Shown: positions 55,664 to 64,000 of the stretch, piece after piece
Position numbering within the stretch: the stretch's first letter is position 1
Layout: the number at the start of each line of letters is the position of its first letter
From: Aquimarina sediminis
GTDB taxonomy: Bacteria > Bacteroidota > Bacteroidia > Flavobacteriales > Flavobacteriaceae
Length of the DNA stretch: 64,000 nt
Assembly: GCF_002895435.1 (NCBI RefSeq)
Contig: NZ_POYJ01000001.1
Coordinates: forward strand, 806,001-870,000
Direction: 5' to 3'
The notes under the pieces: generated by a model
The model's input: only the letters and a program-made list of their open reading frames with translations
Database searches by the model: none
What the model was told of the DNA's origin: nothing
Made by a program: the position numbers and the translations under genes

Positions 55664-56224
55664 ATGATATCACTTCAACCCTCGAAAGGACATTTATTAA
55701 TCGCTGAACCATCCATTATTGGAGACGTCTCTTTTAATCGTTCGGTAGTTCTTTTGGCGGATCATAGTGACCAAGGCTCTATTGGTTTTATAATGAATAA
55801 ACCTCTTGAATATTTTCTTGCAGATCTGGTTCCCGAAATAGAAGTAGAATTTAAAATATATAATGGTGGTCCGGTAGAGCAGGATAACCTCTATTTTATA
55901 CACAAAGTACCTGATCTAATTCCTAATAGCGTAGAGATATCCGGAGGAATCTATTGGGGTGGCGACTTTACCATAGTATCCAGGCTTATTGCTGATGACA
56001 AAATTACACCTAGCGAAATCAGATTCTTTCTTGGATATTCTGGTTGGGATTCAAAACAGCTTAATCAAGAACTTGAAGCTAACTCTTGGGTTATTGTAGA
56101 GAATAATTACAAAAAGAATATTTTTGGAAAGTCGTATGACACCTTCTGGAAAGAGAAAATGATCGAACTAGGAGGAGAATATCTACTATGGTCTAATGCT
56201 CCAGAAGATCCCACTTATAATTAA
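55664..56224 (+). CDS. YqgE/AlgH family protein
   Basis: The 186-residue protein shows the YqgE/AlgH pattern: KGHLLIAEPSIIGDVSFNRS, VVLLADHSDQGSIGFIMNKP, YNGGPVEQDNLYFIH, GIYWGGDFTIVSRLI and RFFLGYSGWDSKQLNQELEA. It is a cytoplasmic protein of unsettled role, linked by some to transcription control. Its TAA stop lies inside TTAA, shared with the stop of the converging aminotransferase gene, so the two 3' ends overlap by four bases. Confidence 0.9.
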   Translation: MISLQPSKGHLLIAEPSIIGDVSFNRSVVLLADHSDQGSIGFIMNKPLEYFLADLVPEIEVEFKIYNGGPVEQDNLYFIHKVPDLIPNSVEISGGIYWGGDFTIVSRLIADDKITPSEIRFFLGYSGWDSKQLNQELEANSWVIVENNYKKNIFGKSYDTFWKEKMIELGGEYLLWSNAPEDPTYN

Positions 56225-57069
56225 CCTCCTAATCTAATCCTGCTATTTAGTATACCAAGTAATCTTTTACTTGTTTTAGAGGTATAATTCTTTTTCCTAA
56301 ACTTGGTAACGGGTCGAATTCCGGTTATAACATTAGTAATAAACAATTCATCTGCTTTTTGTAACTCAAAAGGAGAAATTGAACCTTCTTCCACTTTATA
56401 ATCCGGTAATTTTTCGAGTATGCGTAATAATTGAGTTCGTAAAATTCCTTTTAAGCACCCATCTGATATAGGTGGTGTTTTTATAACATCACCTTTTACC
56501 AAAAATAAATTCCCATTAAGAGCTTCGATTACCATCTTATCAGAATTCATCAATACACAATTATCAAAACCATTTTCTTTAGCAAAAATCCCTCCTAAAA
56601 TATTTACTAGCTTATTATTGGATTTAAGAGTTGATAGAAGGTCTTTTGCCACATAGTGATCTTTAAAAAGTGTAATTTCATACTCCTGATCAGAAATCGT
56701 ATAAAAAGTAGATTCTATTTTGGTAACTGATATAGTATAATCTATATCATGAGAAGAAGGGGTATACAACCCTCCTGACGACCTATTAACTATTATTTTA
56801 ACTCTTACAGAAGAATTAAGTAATCCATTTTCTGTAACAATATCGATAATTTCCTGTTCCAAAAACTCTGGGGTAAATTGCATAGGAATTTGCATCCTAA
56901 GAATTCGCATAGAAGCCATTAGTCTAAAATAATGATCTTCCCAAAACAAAATTGTTCCCGAATTTACTCTAATGGTCTCAAATAAAGCATCACCATAGGT
57001 ATAACCCCTATTATTAATCGCTAGTGTTGCTTTATTATCTTCCACCAAATTTCCATTAATATTAATCAT
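56221..57069 (-). CDS. Class IV aminotransferase (PabC/BCAT fold)
   Basis: The 282-residue PLP-dependent enzyme has GYTYGDALFETIRVNSGTIL, the Lys region LKSNNKLVNILGGIF, VLMNSDKMVIEALNGNLFLV, and the phosphate-binding KGILRTQLLRI. The start is ATG 57069; a longer frame from 57084 begins with a non-conserved stretch. Length and motifs fit 4-amino-4-deoxychorismate lyase (PabC, folate) or a D-amino-acid or branched-chain aminotransferase, and I cannot decide between these. It is 60 bases downstream of the START-like gene. Confidence 0.85.
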   Translation of the reverse strand: MININGNLVEDNKATLAINNRGYTYGDALFETIRVNSGTILFWEDHYFRLMASMRILRMQIPMQFTPEFLEQEIIDIVTENGLLNSSVRVKIIVNRSSGGLYTPSSHDIDYTISVTKIESTFYTISDQEYEITLFKDHYVAKDLLSTLKSNNKLVNILGGIFAKENGFDNCVLMNSDKMVIEALNGNLFLVKGDVIKTPPISDGCLKGILRTQLLRILEKLPDYKVEEGSISPFELQKADELFITNVITGIRPVTKFRKKNYTSKTSKRLLGILNSRIRLGG

Positions 57070-57129
57070 AAAAAAAAGTCCCATAAATTTAACTCTATGG
57101 GTGATAAAATTTATAAAAAAAAAGAAGAT

Positions 57130-57522
57130 TTAAGCCGAGCCCAAAACATGTTTAAGGTTACCTATCATATTATCCCATAACATTTTGTTTTCATCCATCT
57201 CATCATCATCAGAATAATCTGTTATCATAAGAGAAACATCTTTGGTTATTTCATCCACTTGTATACGGATTTCGAAGAAATAATCATTTCCTTCTTCTTC
57301 ATCTTCTACCCATCTAAATTTGATTCGTTCACCGCTCTTTCTACTTAATAGTTTTGCCTCTTCTTCAGAGTCATCCCAGATAAAAGTAAACAACTCTCCT
57401 CTCGAATTTACATTATCCGCAAACCACTCTGAAAGCCCAGATGGAGTAGATATATATTGATATAATAGTTGCGGTGAAGACTGTACCACAAATTCAAGTT
57501 CATATTTTGTTTTTTCAGACAT
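57130..57522 (-). CDS. START-like (SRPBCC) domain protein
   Basis: The 130-residue protein has the START-like/AHSA1 fold of Bacteroidota: KYELEFVVQSSPQLLYQYIS, PSGLSEWFADNVNSRGELFT, FIWDDSEEEAKLL, FRWVEDEEEGNDYFFEIRIQ and the acidic DYSDDDEMDENKMLWDNMIG end. It likely binds a hydrophobic ligand or a protein partner. It is upstream of the aminotransferase gene on the same strand. Function unknown. Confidence 0.85.
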   Translation of the reverse strand: MSEKTKYELEFVVQSSPQLLYQYISTPSGLSEWFADNVNSRGELFTFIWDDSEEEAKLLSRKSGERIKFRWVEDEEEGNDYFFEIRIQVDEITKDVSLMITDYSDDDEMDENKMLWDNMIGNLKHVLGSA

Positions 57523-57606
57523 ATCATTAATTGTTGGTAAGCCAATATATAGATTAATTATCGACTATAAAAGGACAATGAAAAAAAAATTATTTATGCA
57601 TTATTG

Positions 57607-57637
57607 TTTGCGACATTCCATTTTGTTTTTATATTTG
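57607..57637 (+). promoter_or_regulatory. Consensus Bacteroidota promoter of the tRNA-Met gene
   Basis: TTTG (57607-57610), exactly 19 bases of spacer and TATATTTG (57630-57637) form a full Bacteroidota promoter. The leader before the tRNA is about 80 bases and contains the perfect 18-base palindrome GTTTTGTAATTACAAAAC (57695-57712), which could help 5' processing. Confidence 0.85.
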
Positions 57638-57721
57638 CACCCTCCTTGAGAGCAGATAACAAAAATGTTCTTTTTACATACACTTTAATACAGTGTTTTG
57701 TAATTACAAAACAAGGAATAT

Positions 57722-57795
57722 GGCGAGGTAGCTCAGTTGGTTAGAGCGTCGGATTCATAACCCGGAGGTCACGAGTTCAAATCTCGTTCTCGCTA
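57722..57795 (+). tRNA. tRNA-Met (CAT anticodon)
   Basis: The 74-base cloverleaf has acceptor stem GGCGAGG/TCTCGCT, D arm GCTC...GAGC, anticodon loop TTCATAA (CAT) and T arm ACGAG-TTCAAAT-CTCGT, with discriminator A and no encoded CCA. The first acceptor pair is G-T and the stem is not the initiator type (which begins CGCGG), so it is the elongator tRNA-Met. A tRNA-Ile with a lysidine-modified CAT is less likely. It has its own promoter and terminator. Confidence 0.93.
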
Positions 57796-57805
57796 CTACA
57801 AAATC

Positions 57806-57838
57806 AAGCAGTTACAAATATTTGTAACTGCTTTTTTT
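57806..57838 (+). terminator. Intrinsic terminator of the tRNA-Met gene
   Basis: AGCAGTTACAAA (57807-57818) pairs perfectly with TTTGTAACTGCT (57821-57832), followed by seven T residues. Confidence 0.9.
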
Positions 57839-58006
57839 ATGTTTCAAATGTAAATTTTCTTTAATCTGGTTTCATCAAATCTTTAACGGATACTCGTTTA
57901 TAATGTCGTATTATTTCTTTTGAATTTTACTGCGAGTACCAATTATAGTTACCATATTTCTAAAATGTATTTCTTACCATAAGTTGTAACTACGATTTTA
58001 TTTTCT

Positions 58007-61000
58007 TTAGCTAAGCAAATTGACTGCATTTACAATTGGACAAAAAGCACTAATTGCAGATACGATTGCCTGAGCTTCTTTTGACGAAAGTCCGAAAACG
58101 TTTTGAAGAATTCCTTTTATTTGATCTTCTACCCACCCTAGTACTTTAGCTGCCATTTCTGCCCAATATTTTGGATCTGTAAAAAGTTTAACAAGAAAAT
58201 CTTTTACTGCTTCAAAGAGTTTAGAAGGTAAATCAGAGAGTTTACCTACATGGACATCTAGGCTAATTTTTCCAATTGAGTGATGATCTCCTCCCAATTC
58301 AAAACCAGCTGTAAAAAATGCTCCAAATGTACCATTCTCTAAATCTGCATAAATATCTGATTCGGCATAGACCCCGGTATTAATATTCCAAGTTCCTAAT
58401 TTCCCAAGATCAATTGCTCCAATTCCAACATTAACTTTGCCATCAATATTGAGTTTCTTTGCGGTGAAATTTCCAGTAAGAATCCCTTCAAAAAAACCAC
58501 CAAGAGAAGAACCTGAAACCTCAAAATTAGCTCCACTTTTATTAATATCAACAAAAATACCATAACCAGCTCCAAGAATAGTCATCTTTCCATTGATAAA
58601 AAAATGTGGTTCCCTGAATTTTTCTGGTGCACTTTCCTGCGTAAATGTAGAAATAGACACTTGTGGTCCTCCCGAACCTTCTTCTGCCCCTATACTAAAG
58701 AAATTATCAGAAATGAGGCTTATTTTATCCATTTGAGCATCTACCTTAATTCCTTTATTTATTTCAATATCTATATCTACATCCACCTTAAATAAGAGAA
58801 ATTGAATACGCCCACTAATTTTCATTCCTTGAGGATAGAAAAATGTTCCAATATTTACACCAGATGGAGAAGGAACAAAGTAAAGTTGTGCTTCTTTAGA
58901 AACATTTATAACTCCCTTAGAATTTTTTATTAATTGCCAATGTGTTATAGTAGAACTATCTCCTGATCCCGATTTTTCGGTAATATACCATTTTCCATTT
59001 TCTGAATCATTAAAGATCATCATACCTTCACTAGTACTGGGAAAACTTGATTGCTTACCATAATTTATAAAATCATTCTGAATTACTTCTCCGTCAAAAT
59101 TGTTTAAAGCATTTTCCAAAGTAGTTGCCGAGGAACCTTTAGGAACCTCAAAGGAACCATCTTTAGTTCCTTTAATAGCTACCTCATCCAATACAGATTT
59201 AATTGGTGTAGGTAGTTCTTCATTAGCCTCGCCAACAAGTTTATCCACCACATCACCCAAAGTAATATCACTTAGAGCTCCAGCAACCATACTTTCTGAA
59301 GGGTTAGAGGTATTAATAAGTACCGCCAGAGTACTATCGAATAGATTTTCTACCATTAATTCTCCTGAGAATCCAAAACTTGGCAGCCCCTCAAAAGAAA
59401 TACCCAATTCAATTGCCAATCCTCCTAATTGTAATGGTCCTATTTTTAAAGGTTTTTCTACTTTCAAAGTTCCAGAAACAAATACGCCATTAGCAACTAC
59501 ACTTAGTACAACATCAAACTCAAGATTAGTACTATCAAGAATTGTTTTAAGTGAAGCGGTAAGACCAAAAGCAAAACTATCAGATCCACCTGCAATTATC
59601 ATCATTGTCCCTGTTAAACATGTATTTTGGTACCCCAGTTGCCCAGTGCATGTTCGTTGGTTTATATCTTTAACTGGAGTAAGAAAAGTGGTTAATGATA
59701 TCCCAAGTTGAAATTGTTTTTTCTCTGTAAGGTATGCCAAGAAAGCATCTAACTTTGTTCCTTCAGGAATCTTTAAAATATCAATTAACGCCCTTAGAAT
59801 CTTGTTTTTTTTGGTAAAAACAGTACTTGTATAGAGAAAGAACCCTGGTTGAATTCCTTGTGCAATTGCTGGTAATGTAATTTTAGAATTCCCTAAGCTT
59901 GTTTGGTTAAATTGTTTAAAACCAGGGAAGGTAAATGATTGGTCTTTTAAGGTTGAAACTGCTAAAGTAAATGTCTGAAACGGAAACCAGGAAGCAAATG
60001 CTTGTACACTATCTCCTACTCCACCAGATAAATTACCAAGTTGATCCAACTCGATTTGTAATCCTGCCGCTACACCCCATCCTGTAGCTCCTTTTTGAAG
60101 CACAAAAGCTAAGCTTCCTATTTTGTCTACTACCGTTCCCAGTTCCATTTTATAATCGGCTCCCTTCTTTTGGAGTATAACATAGGATTGTGTAAAAGTA
60201 AGATCAAAGCCTTTTGGTACATTTATTTGTTTCTGAATGAAAAAAGATACTATTTCACTAAGTGTTACACTTGGAAAGTTTCCTCGAATGATAACATCTC
60301 CAGGTATGTCGTAACGAGAACTTAGTGTAACCCCAGCTATTTGTGCTGTACCAGAAAAACTACCACTTAAATCTCCTGTTTTTGGTTTTAACAAAAACAT
60401 CCCCACGTCACTAAACTTTAATTCAGTAACCCCGAGAGGAATAACCCAAGGTGTGGGTTGTTGTGCCATCATGAGCATTATGGAATAGTAATTTCCTGGA
60501 GACACAATAAGTTCTAAAGCATTAATTGAAAGATCACTTACAGGTGGGATTCCTGGAGCGTATGTTGACATTAGTTGAGACAATGGTACATTAAATCCAT
60601 CAGGAAGTGAAGCTATTATTACAAAACCTGTTGTTTTTTGTGCAGCAATGTTTACTTGTACTCCTTCGATTTCAAGGTTACCTCTCACCAAAATATTTAC
60701 AACACGTGTTTTTGAATCAAATGGATTTTGAACATCTAACTTTGCAGAGACCGATGCTACTTCAAAATGTCCTGGCCATATATCCCAATTAAGTTTTGGC
60801 ATACCTATAGTTACAGAAACAGCTCGAACATCTAATTTTTTATCAAAACCAATTGTCACACTTGCTCCTTGAATTCCTAATCCACCTAGGTTGCCATTTT
60901 GAATACTATCAGGAAAAGAGCTAAGTACATTATTTATTCCAAGAATATCTATCAATTGACCAAAATTTCCGATAGGAGAATCCTTAAAATTTGCAATTAA

Positions 61001-61939
61001 TTTTGCTGTTTTTGTTCCTGGTGGAGTCACTGCTGTTACCCCAATTTTAGAAGATGCACTAGGTATATCAAATATTCCTGTATATGCTATTGTTGTAGTA
61101 TAGGTACTATTTTTTCCAAACCACTCTACTGTAGCAGCAGAATACATTCTAAAATAATCTGCATCAAAAGTCATATTACCTAATAAGAAAGGTGCTACGG
61201 CAAAACTGGCTTTTAAATTAATTCCAGGTGCAGTTCCTTTTGGATCCCAAGGAAACTCCCAAGGTTTTAGAGCTGGTGTAATTACTGTAGAACCAGGAAC
61301 ATTAATAGTACCCTGTAATTTTAAACCCCCACGCCCCCAAATAAAAGTTTCAAAAACACTTAAAATCTCGGTAGGTGCCATGTCAGCACGAAAATTCGTA
61401 CCTATGATTAAGACTTGGTCATCTACTGTTTGTTCATAGGTAGATACAAGAAATTGTGCATTGGTCATTACCAATGAATCTAAAGGACTAAATGGATCAG
61501 ATCCTGGTTTGGACACATCTATAATCTTTGGTAGTTCAGGAAAACTATCAGAAAATTTCCAAGGAGTGGCAGGTGGAGTTTCATCAATTACCGTAAATAC
61601 AAATAATGCTTGTACATTACCATCAACCATAGTTAATGTTGTTTTTGTAATGGCTCCATTAGTTTTGAATCGAAAACTACTTATTCCTGTAATAATGACA
61701 TCTGTACCATCAGTAGCTTGATTTGCTTGTGCATCAGTAATCTCGATAGGTTTATTATCAAATGCTTTAAGAAGAATAGCAGGAATAACCTTTTTTTCAT
61801 CTATCGATGATAAAGTTGTTCCATTAATTATAACTTTTCTTCCAGGAATAGTTCCATCTTTAGAAATTTGAAGCAACGTTCTGATTGGATTATCTACCAC
61901 CTCCTTTAACCCTACATTTTCTGATGTTTTATTCGCCAT
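58007..61939 (-). CDS. Giant beta-rich protein without signal peptide, unknown function
   Basis: The 1310-residue product has no signal peptide, lipobox or T9SS sorting domain. The N-terminus (LKEVVDNPIRTLLQISKDG) is soluble and the bulk is a long series of alternating strands rich in Gly, Ser, Thr and Phe (GLAIELGISFEGLPSFGFSG, ATVEWFGKNSTYTTTIAY, IKVDAQMDKISLISDNFFSI). Only three Cys are noticed. The last 80 residues are helical and amphipathic, with EAVKDFLVKLFTDPKYWAEM and SSKEAQAIVSAISAFCPIVN. No family is recognised; a pore-forming, lipid-transfer or shell-type role would fit a sheet-rich body with a helical tail. It is the 3' gene of a minus-strand trio with a protease-like and another beta-rich protein. 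Confidence 0.8.
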   Translation of the reverse strand: MANKTSENVGLKEVVDNPIRTLLQISKDGTIPGRKVIINGTTLSSIDEKKVIPAILLKAFDNKPIEITDAQANQATDGTDVIITGISSFRFKTNGAITKTTLTMVDGNVQALFVFTVIDETPPATPWKFSDSFPELPKIIDVSKPGSDPFSPLDSLVMTNAQFLVSTYEQTVDDQVLIIGTNFRADMAPTEILSVFETFIWGRGGLKLQGTINVPGSTVITPALKPWEFPWDPKGTAPGINLKASFAVAPFLLGNMTFDADYFRMYSAATVEWFGKNSTYTTTIAYTGIFDIPSASSKIGVTAVTPPGTKTAKLIANFKDSPIGNFGQLIDILGINNVLSSFPDSIQNGNLGGLGIQGASVTIGFDKKLDVRAVSVTIGMPKLNWDIWPGHFEVASVSAKLDVQNPFDSKTRVVNILVRGNLEIEGVQVNIAAQKTTGFVIIASLPDGFNVPLSQLMSTYAPGIPPVSDLSINALELIVSPGNYYSIMLMMAQQPTPWVIPLGVTELKFSDVGMFLLKPKTGDLSGSFSGTAQIAGVTLSSRYDIPGDVIIRGNFPSVTLSEIVSFFIQKQINVPKGFDLTFTQSYVILQKKGADYKMELGTVVDKIGSLAFVLQKGATGWGVAAGLQIELDQLGNLSGGVGDSVQAFASWFPFQTFTLAVSTLKDQSFTFPGFKQFNQTSLGNSKITLPAIAQGIQPGFFLYTSTVFTKKNKILRALIDILKIPEGTKLDAFLAYLTEKKQFQLGISLTTFLTPVKDINQRTCTGQLGYQNTCLTGTMMIIAGGSDSFAFGLTASLKTILDSTNLEFDVVLSVVANGVFVSGTLKVEKPLKIGPLQLGGLAIELGISFEGLPSFGFSGELMVENLFDSTLAVLINTSNPSESMVAGALSDITLGDVVDKLVGEANEELPTPIKSVLDEVAIKGTKDGSFEVPKGSSATTLENALNNFDGEVIQNDFINYGKQSSFPSTSEGMMIFNDSENGKWYITEKSGSGDSSTITHWQLIKNSKGVINVSKEAQLYFVPSPSGVNIGTFFYPQGMKISGRIQFLLFKVDVDIDIEINKGIKVDAQMDKISLISDNFFSIGAEEGSGGPQVSISTFTQESAPEKFREPHFFINGKMTILGAGYGIFVDINKSGANFEVSGSSLGGFFEGILTGNFTAKKLNIDGKVNVGIGAIDLGKLGTWNINTGVYAESDIYADLENGTFGAFFTAGFELGGDHHSIGKISLDVHVGKLSDLPSKLFEAVKDFLVKLFTDPKYWAEMAAKVLGWVEDQIKGILQNVFGLSSKEAQAIVSAISAFCPIVNAVNLLS

Positions 61940-62010
61940 ACCATAATTTATTTTAGTCCCAAACTACTTTTTACGACAATTATCTATTTAAAATTAATCC
62001 TTTATAGAGT

Positions 62011-62772
62011 CTAACTTCTACCTTTTATAGCTGTGAAAGAAACTACCTCAAACTTTGTATAACCACTAGTTTTATAGATCTTATTCCACACCTCATCGCT
62101 AAAAAAATCACTGAGCCTTTCTTCTGTTCCAAAAGTAAATTGCCCCAAATTAGCGTCAAAGAATTGAAATATCCCTGGAAAATTAGAGGACGCGGATAGA
62201 TCTGGTCGAAAACCAAAGGCAATAGCGTGCCCAGTACCGTTATCCCTTCTCATTCCAACAAAAAAATATGACGGTCCTTTATCTTCTACAATATCATTCA
62301 TATCCACAAAAATCTCAATAGGCGCAAGGTCGGCATCAGCATCTTTTATTTCTTTTACAGCATCCATCCCTGGTCCAAACCGTTGTTTTATACGATTACT
62401 CTTTAAGGTTCTGATAGAAGCCATAACTTCAGGTTTATTTGCTGATTCAGCCGCCTTGTAATTAGCAATAAGCTGAGCCATATTCTGTTTATATTGTACT
62501 AGCATTGCTTTCAAAGCTGATTGAATTTCTATATATTTTGCCGGAATTCTATTAGTTGTCGGATCCACTTTTGATGTATCACGAATATCATTTAAAAAAT
62601 TAAATGGACCAGGTGCTCCCACTTGAAAGGCAGTAACAAAATCAAAAGCCATTGCTGCACATACACCATTGCTATTGATCTCTTTTAATAAAGAATCTGA
62701 AGATTGATCTACCCAGACCACAAATGCTCCCTTATATTTTTTGACAATATCTATCCAAGTTTGTTTATCCAT
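62011..62772 (-). CDS. YopT/C58-like cysteine peptidase candidate
   Basis: The 253-residue soluble protein shows a papain-clan triad order like YopT-type (C58) peptidases: Cys38 in SNGVCAAMAFDFV, His182 in GTGHAIAFGFRPD and Asp206 in IFQFFDANLGQFTFG. The His block followed by an FFDxNxG strand is the hallmark of that fold. The middle (80-145) is a helical pair (YKQNMAQLIANYKAAESANK). It has no signal peptide. YopT-like enzymes are effectors or toxins that cleave host proteins. The assignment rests on these motifs only; a non-catalytic relative or another papain-fold hydrolase is possible. It lies between two unknown beta-rich genes on the same strand. Confidence 0.55.
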   Translation of the reverse strand: MDKQTWIDIVKKYKGAFVVWVDQSSDSLLKEINSNGVCAAMAFDFVTAFQVGAPGPFNFLNDIRDTSKVDPTTNRIPAKYIEIQSALKAMLVQYKQNMAQLIANYKAAESANKPEVMASIRTLKSNRIKQRFGPGMDAVKEIKDADADLAPIEIFVDMNDIVEDKGPSYFFVGMRRDNGTGHAIAFGFRPDLSASSNFPGIFQFFDANLGQFTFGTEERLSDFFSDEVWNKIYKTSGYTKFEVVSFTAIKGRS

Positions 62773-62912
62773 ACTAATCGTGTTAAATATTAAGTTATCC
62801 CTATGCCAGCTATCGTTAGAAATTACTTCAATAAAAATTCTTTCTTTTTATGTAATACATTAAACCTACTTCCAAATAGGAACTAGAATTTTGAAAACCT
62901 TATTATAAAAAT

Positions 62913-64000
62913 CTAAAGACTATTTTCTAGTTCTTTATTGGCTCCGAGTTGTTGATTAAGTAAAGCTGTAATAAGTTTTGTAACCTCATTACTTATAGCC
63001 GAAAGATGATTTTGGAACTGACCATTTACCGCAGAAACAATTTTATCTTGAACTTCTGAAGTATTCAATACTTTTTGAACTGCGGGACCAAGACCAGTTT
63101 GGTCAGATATAGTGATCTGCATATCATTTACATTTGGAACCTTATATGTAATTGAATCAAAAGTTATTACCAATTCACTGGCGTCAGCTCCACTAGGAGT
63201 AACAACACTTGTTAATGAAACAGATTTAGCTGTTATTGTAACTCCGAATTTTAAAATCCCACCAGTGTATGATGCTGAAAAATCTGCGGTAGCAGAAGTA
63301 CCAGAACCTAATGAACCAAGTAAAACCAATATATTTAAAGTTGGCGGTGTTAAAAGCATTTGATCTGCTGGTGCGGTTGCATTAGGAAAACCAGTAACTA
63401 CAACATTGGATAAGGTTACATTTGATAATTTGAATCCTGCAAAAATCTCAAAAGACCCAATAGAAAGATCATCTGGTTTAAAAGGGTTTAATGATGGATT
63501 GTTATAATTCTTTAATAATGTTTGAACATACCAACTACTGCTTGGATTATTTAATGAATAACGAATTCTATCAAATATATACAGATCCACTTTATTTGTA
63601 CTCTTTTGTCCTGTATCACTTGGTAGCGCTCCAGTAACAGGACCTAAACGAGTATCTAGGAAATTAGCAAATTGTTCTGTCATTGTATTAGATAGCGCAT
63701 CAATGTTAGTTGGAGTGTTAAGAGATGCCTGCATTTGTGTAAATACAGCGTCACTAGCCTCTGGTGCACTCATAAAAGAAGTAATAGATGCCGAAATTAG
63801 ATCTTGATAGTCAGAGATATTACTCAATTTTGCGTCTACATCTATAAATTTGGGAGCCTCTGCACCACTTGTAATCAAGGATAGTTTTGTTACTTGCACA
63901 TCCAATCCAGCTCGTTTTGGTTTCACTCCAATTTTTATAGAAGCAACAAAATTTAATTGAGTGATATTTGCTGTAAATATTCCATTTCCAACGATAGAAA
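62913..64000 (-). CDS. Beta-rich hypothetical protein, 5' end outside window
   Basis: The frame is open to the window edge, so at least 361 residues are visible and the N-terminus is missing; a GTG at 63926 is only an internal in-frame codon. The sequence is strand-rich in style like the giant neighbour (FEIFAGFKLSNVTLSNVVVT, KLTTDFSAS-type strands such as TADFSASYTGGILKFGVTIT), with helical parts (MQASLNTPTNIDALSNTMTE, NGQFQNHLSAISNEVTKLIT) near both ends. The alternation recalls TULIP-type lipid-binding or pore-forming modules, but I recognise no family. It is probably co-transcribed with the two genes downstream. Confidence 0.65.
   Translation of the reverse strand, partial: SIVGNGIFTANITQLNFVASIKIGVKPKRAGLDVQVTKLSLITSGAEAPKFIDVDAKLSNISDYQDLISASITSFMSAPEASDAVFTQMQASLNTPTNIDALSNTMTEQFANFLDTRLGPVTGALPSDTGQKSTNKVDLYIFDRIRYSLNNPSSSWYVQTLLKNYNNPSLNPFKPDDLSIGSFEIFAGFKLSNVTLSNVVVTGFPNATAPADQMLLTPPTLNILVLLGSLGSGTSATADFSASYTGGILKFGVTITAKSVSLTSVVTPSGADASELVITFDSITYKVPNVNDMQITISDQTGLGPAVQKVLNTSEVQDKIVSAVNGQFQNHLSAISNEVTKLITALLNQQLGANKELENSL

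Noticed and set aside
57722..57795. Initiator tRNA-Met
   Set aside because: The acceptor stem starts GGCGAGG with a G-T first pair; initiator tRNAs have a mismatched first pair and three G-C pairs in the anticodon stem, which are not seen here.
59100..59711. 203-codon plus-strand frame
   Set aside because: It lies wholly antisense inside the 1310-codon gene and is Ser/Pro/Thr-rich, a typical shadow of the beta-rich coding strand.

Overview
The window comes from a Bacteroidota chromosome, most probably a marine member of the Flavobacteriaceae (an Aquimarina-like genome would fit, but genus is inference). The evidence is the low G+C content, a type IX secretion sorting domain on a C10 protease, lineage-typical families (DUF4290, DUF2911, START-like), near absence of strong Shine-Dalgarno sites, and two promoters matching the Bacteroidota consensus TTG-N19-TAnnTTTG in front of the HU gene and the tRNA-Met gene. 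No phage, insertion sequence, integrase, CRISPR array or rRNA was seen.

Layout. 1-5.0 kb: end of a PIG-L/ThuA-like protein, a 36-residue membrane peptide, a sodium:solute symporter and a Gfo/Idh/MocA oxidoreductase, probably one sugar-related operon. 5.1-10.1 kb: mixed housekeeping genes (DUF2911, a NIP-like aquaporin, an atypical SDR, a SnoaL-like protein) and a SatD/DUF3307 pair behind a striking palindromic repeat array. 10.2-12.3 kb: a secreted streptopain-type protease. 12.6-21.6 kb: a complete histidine utilisation locus, with a divergent LysR gene and hutH-hutI-hutU-hutD-hutG-hutF, using the two-step HutF/HutG route to glutamate. 22.3-31.7 kb: an accessory-looking stretch with secreted ORFans, two DJ-1/PfpI proteins, an amidohydrolase lipoprotein and, in a gene-poor gap, a likely unannotated minus-strand small transcript. 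31.9-32.1 kb: cold-shock protein.

32.2-40.8 kb: nine minus-strand genes behind a Crp/Fnr regulator. They include an APH-like kinase next to an acyl-CoA dehydrogenase, the same two modules fused in animal ACAD10/ACAD11, suggesting hydroxy-fatty-acid catabolism. 41.1-46.7 kb: an orphan sensor kinase, a DUF3050 protein, MurA (with Asp in place of the fosfomycin-target Cys), DUF4290 and DUF493. 46.8-51.1 kb: a molybdenum hydroxylase of the isoquinoline-oxidoreductase type with its XdhC and MocA-like maturation factors. 51.7-57.5 kb: conserved core genes (AAA ATPase, RecQ, Fmt, HU, YqgE, class IV aminotransferase, START-like protein).

57.7-64 kb: directly downstream of a tRNA-Met gene lies the most unusual part, three minus-strand genes that I cannot match to a described system: a 1310-residue beta-rich protein without a signal peptide, a small protein with a YopT/C58-like Cys-His-Asp arrangement, and a third beta-rich protein running off the window. 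This is the best candidate for an undescribed system, possibly an effector or toxin locus on an island.
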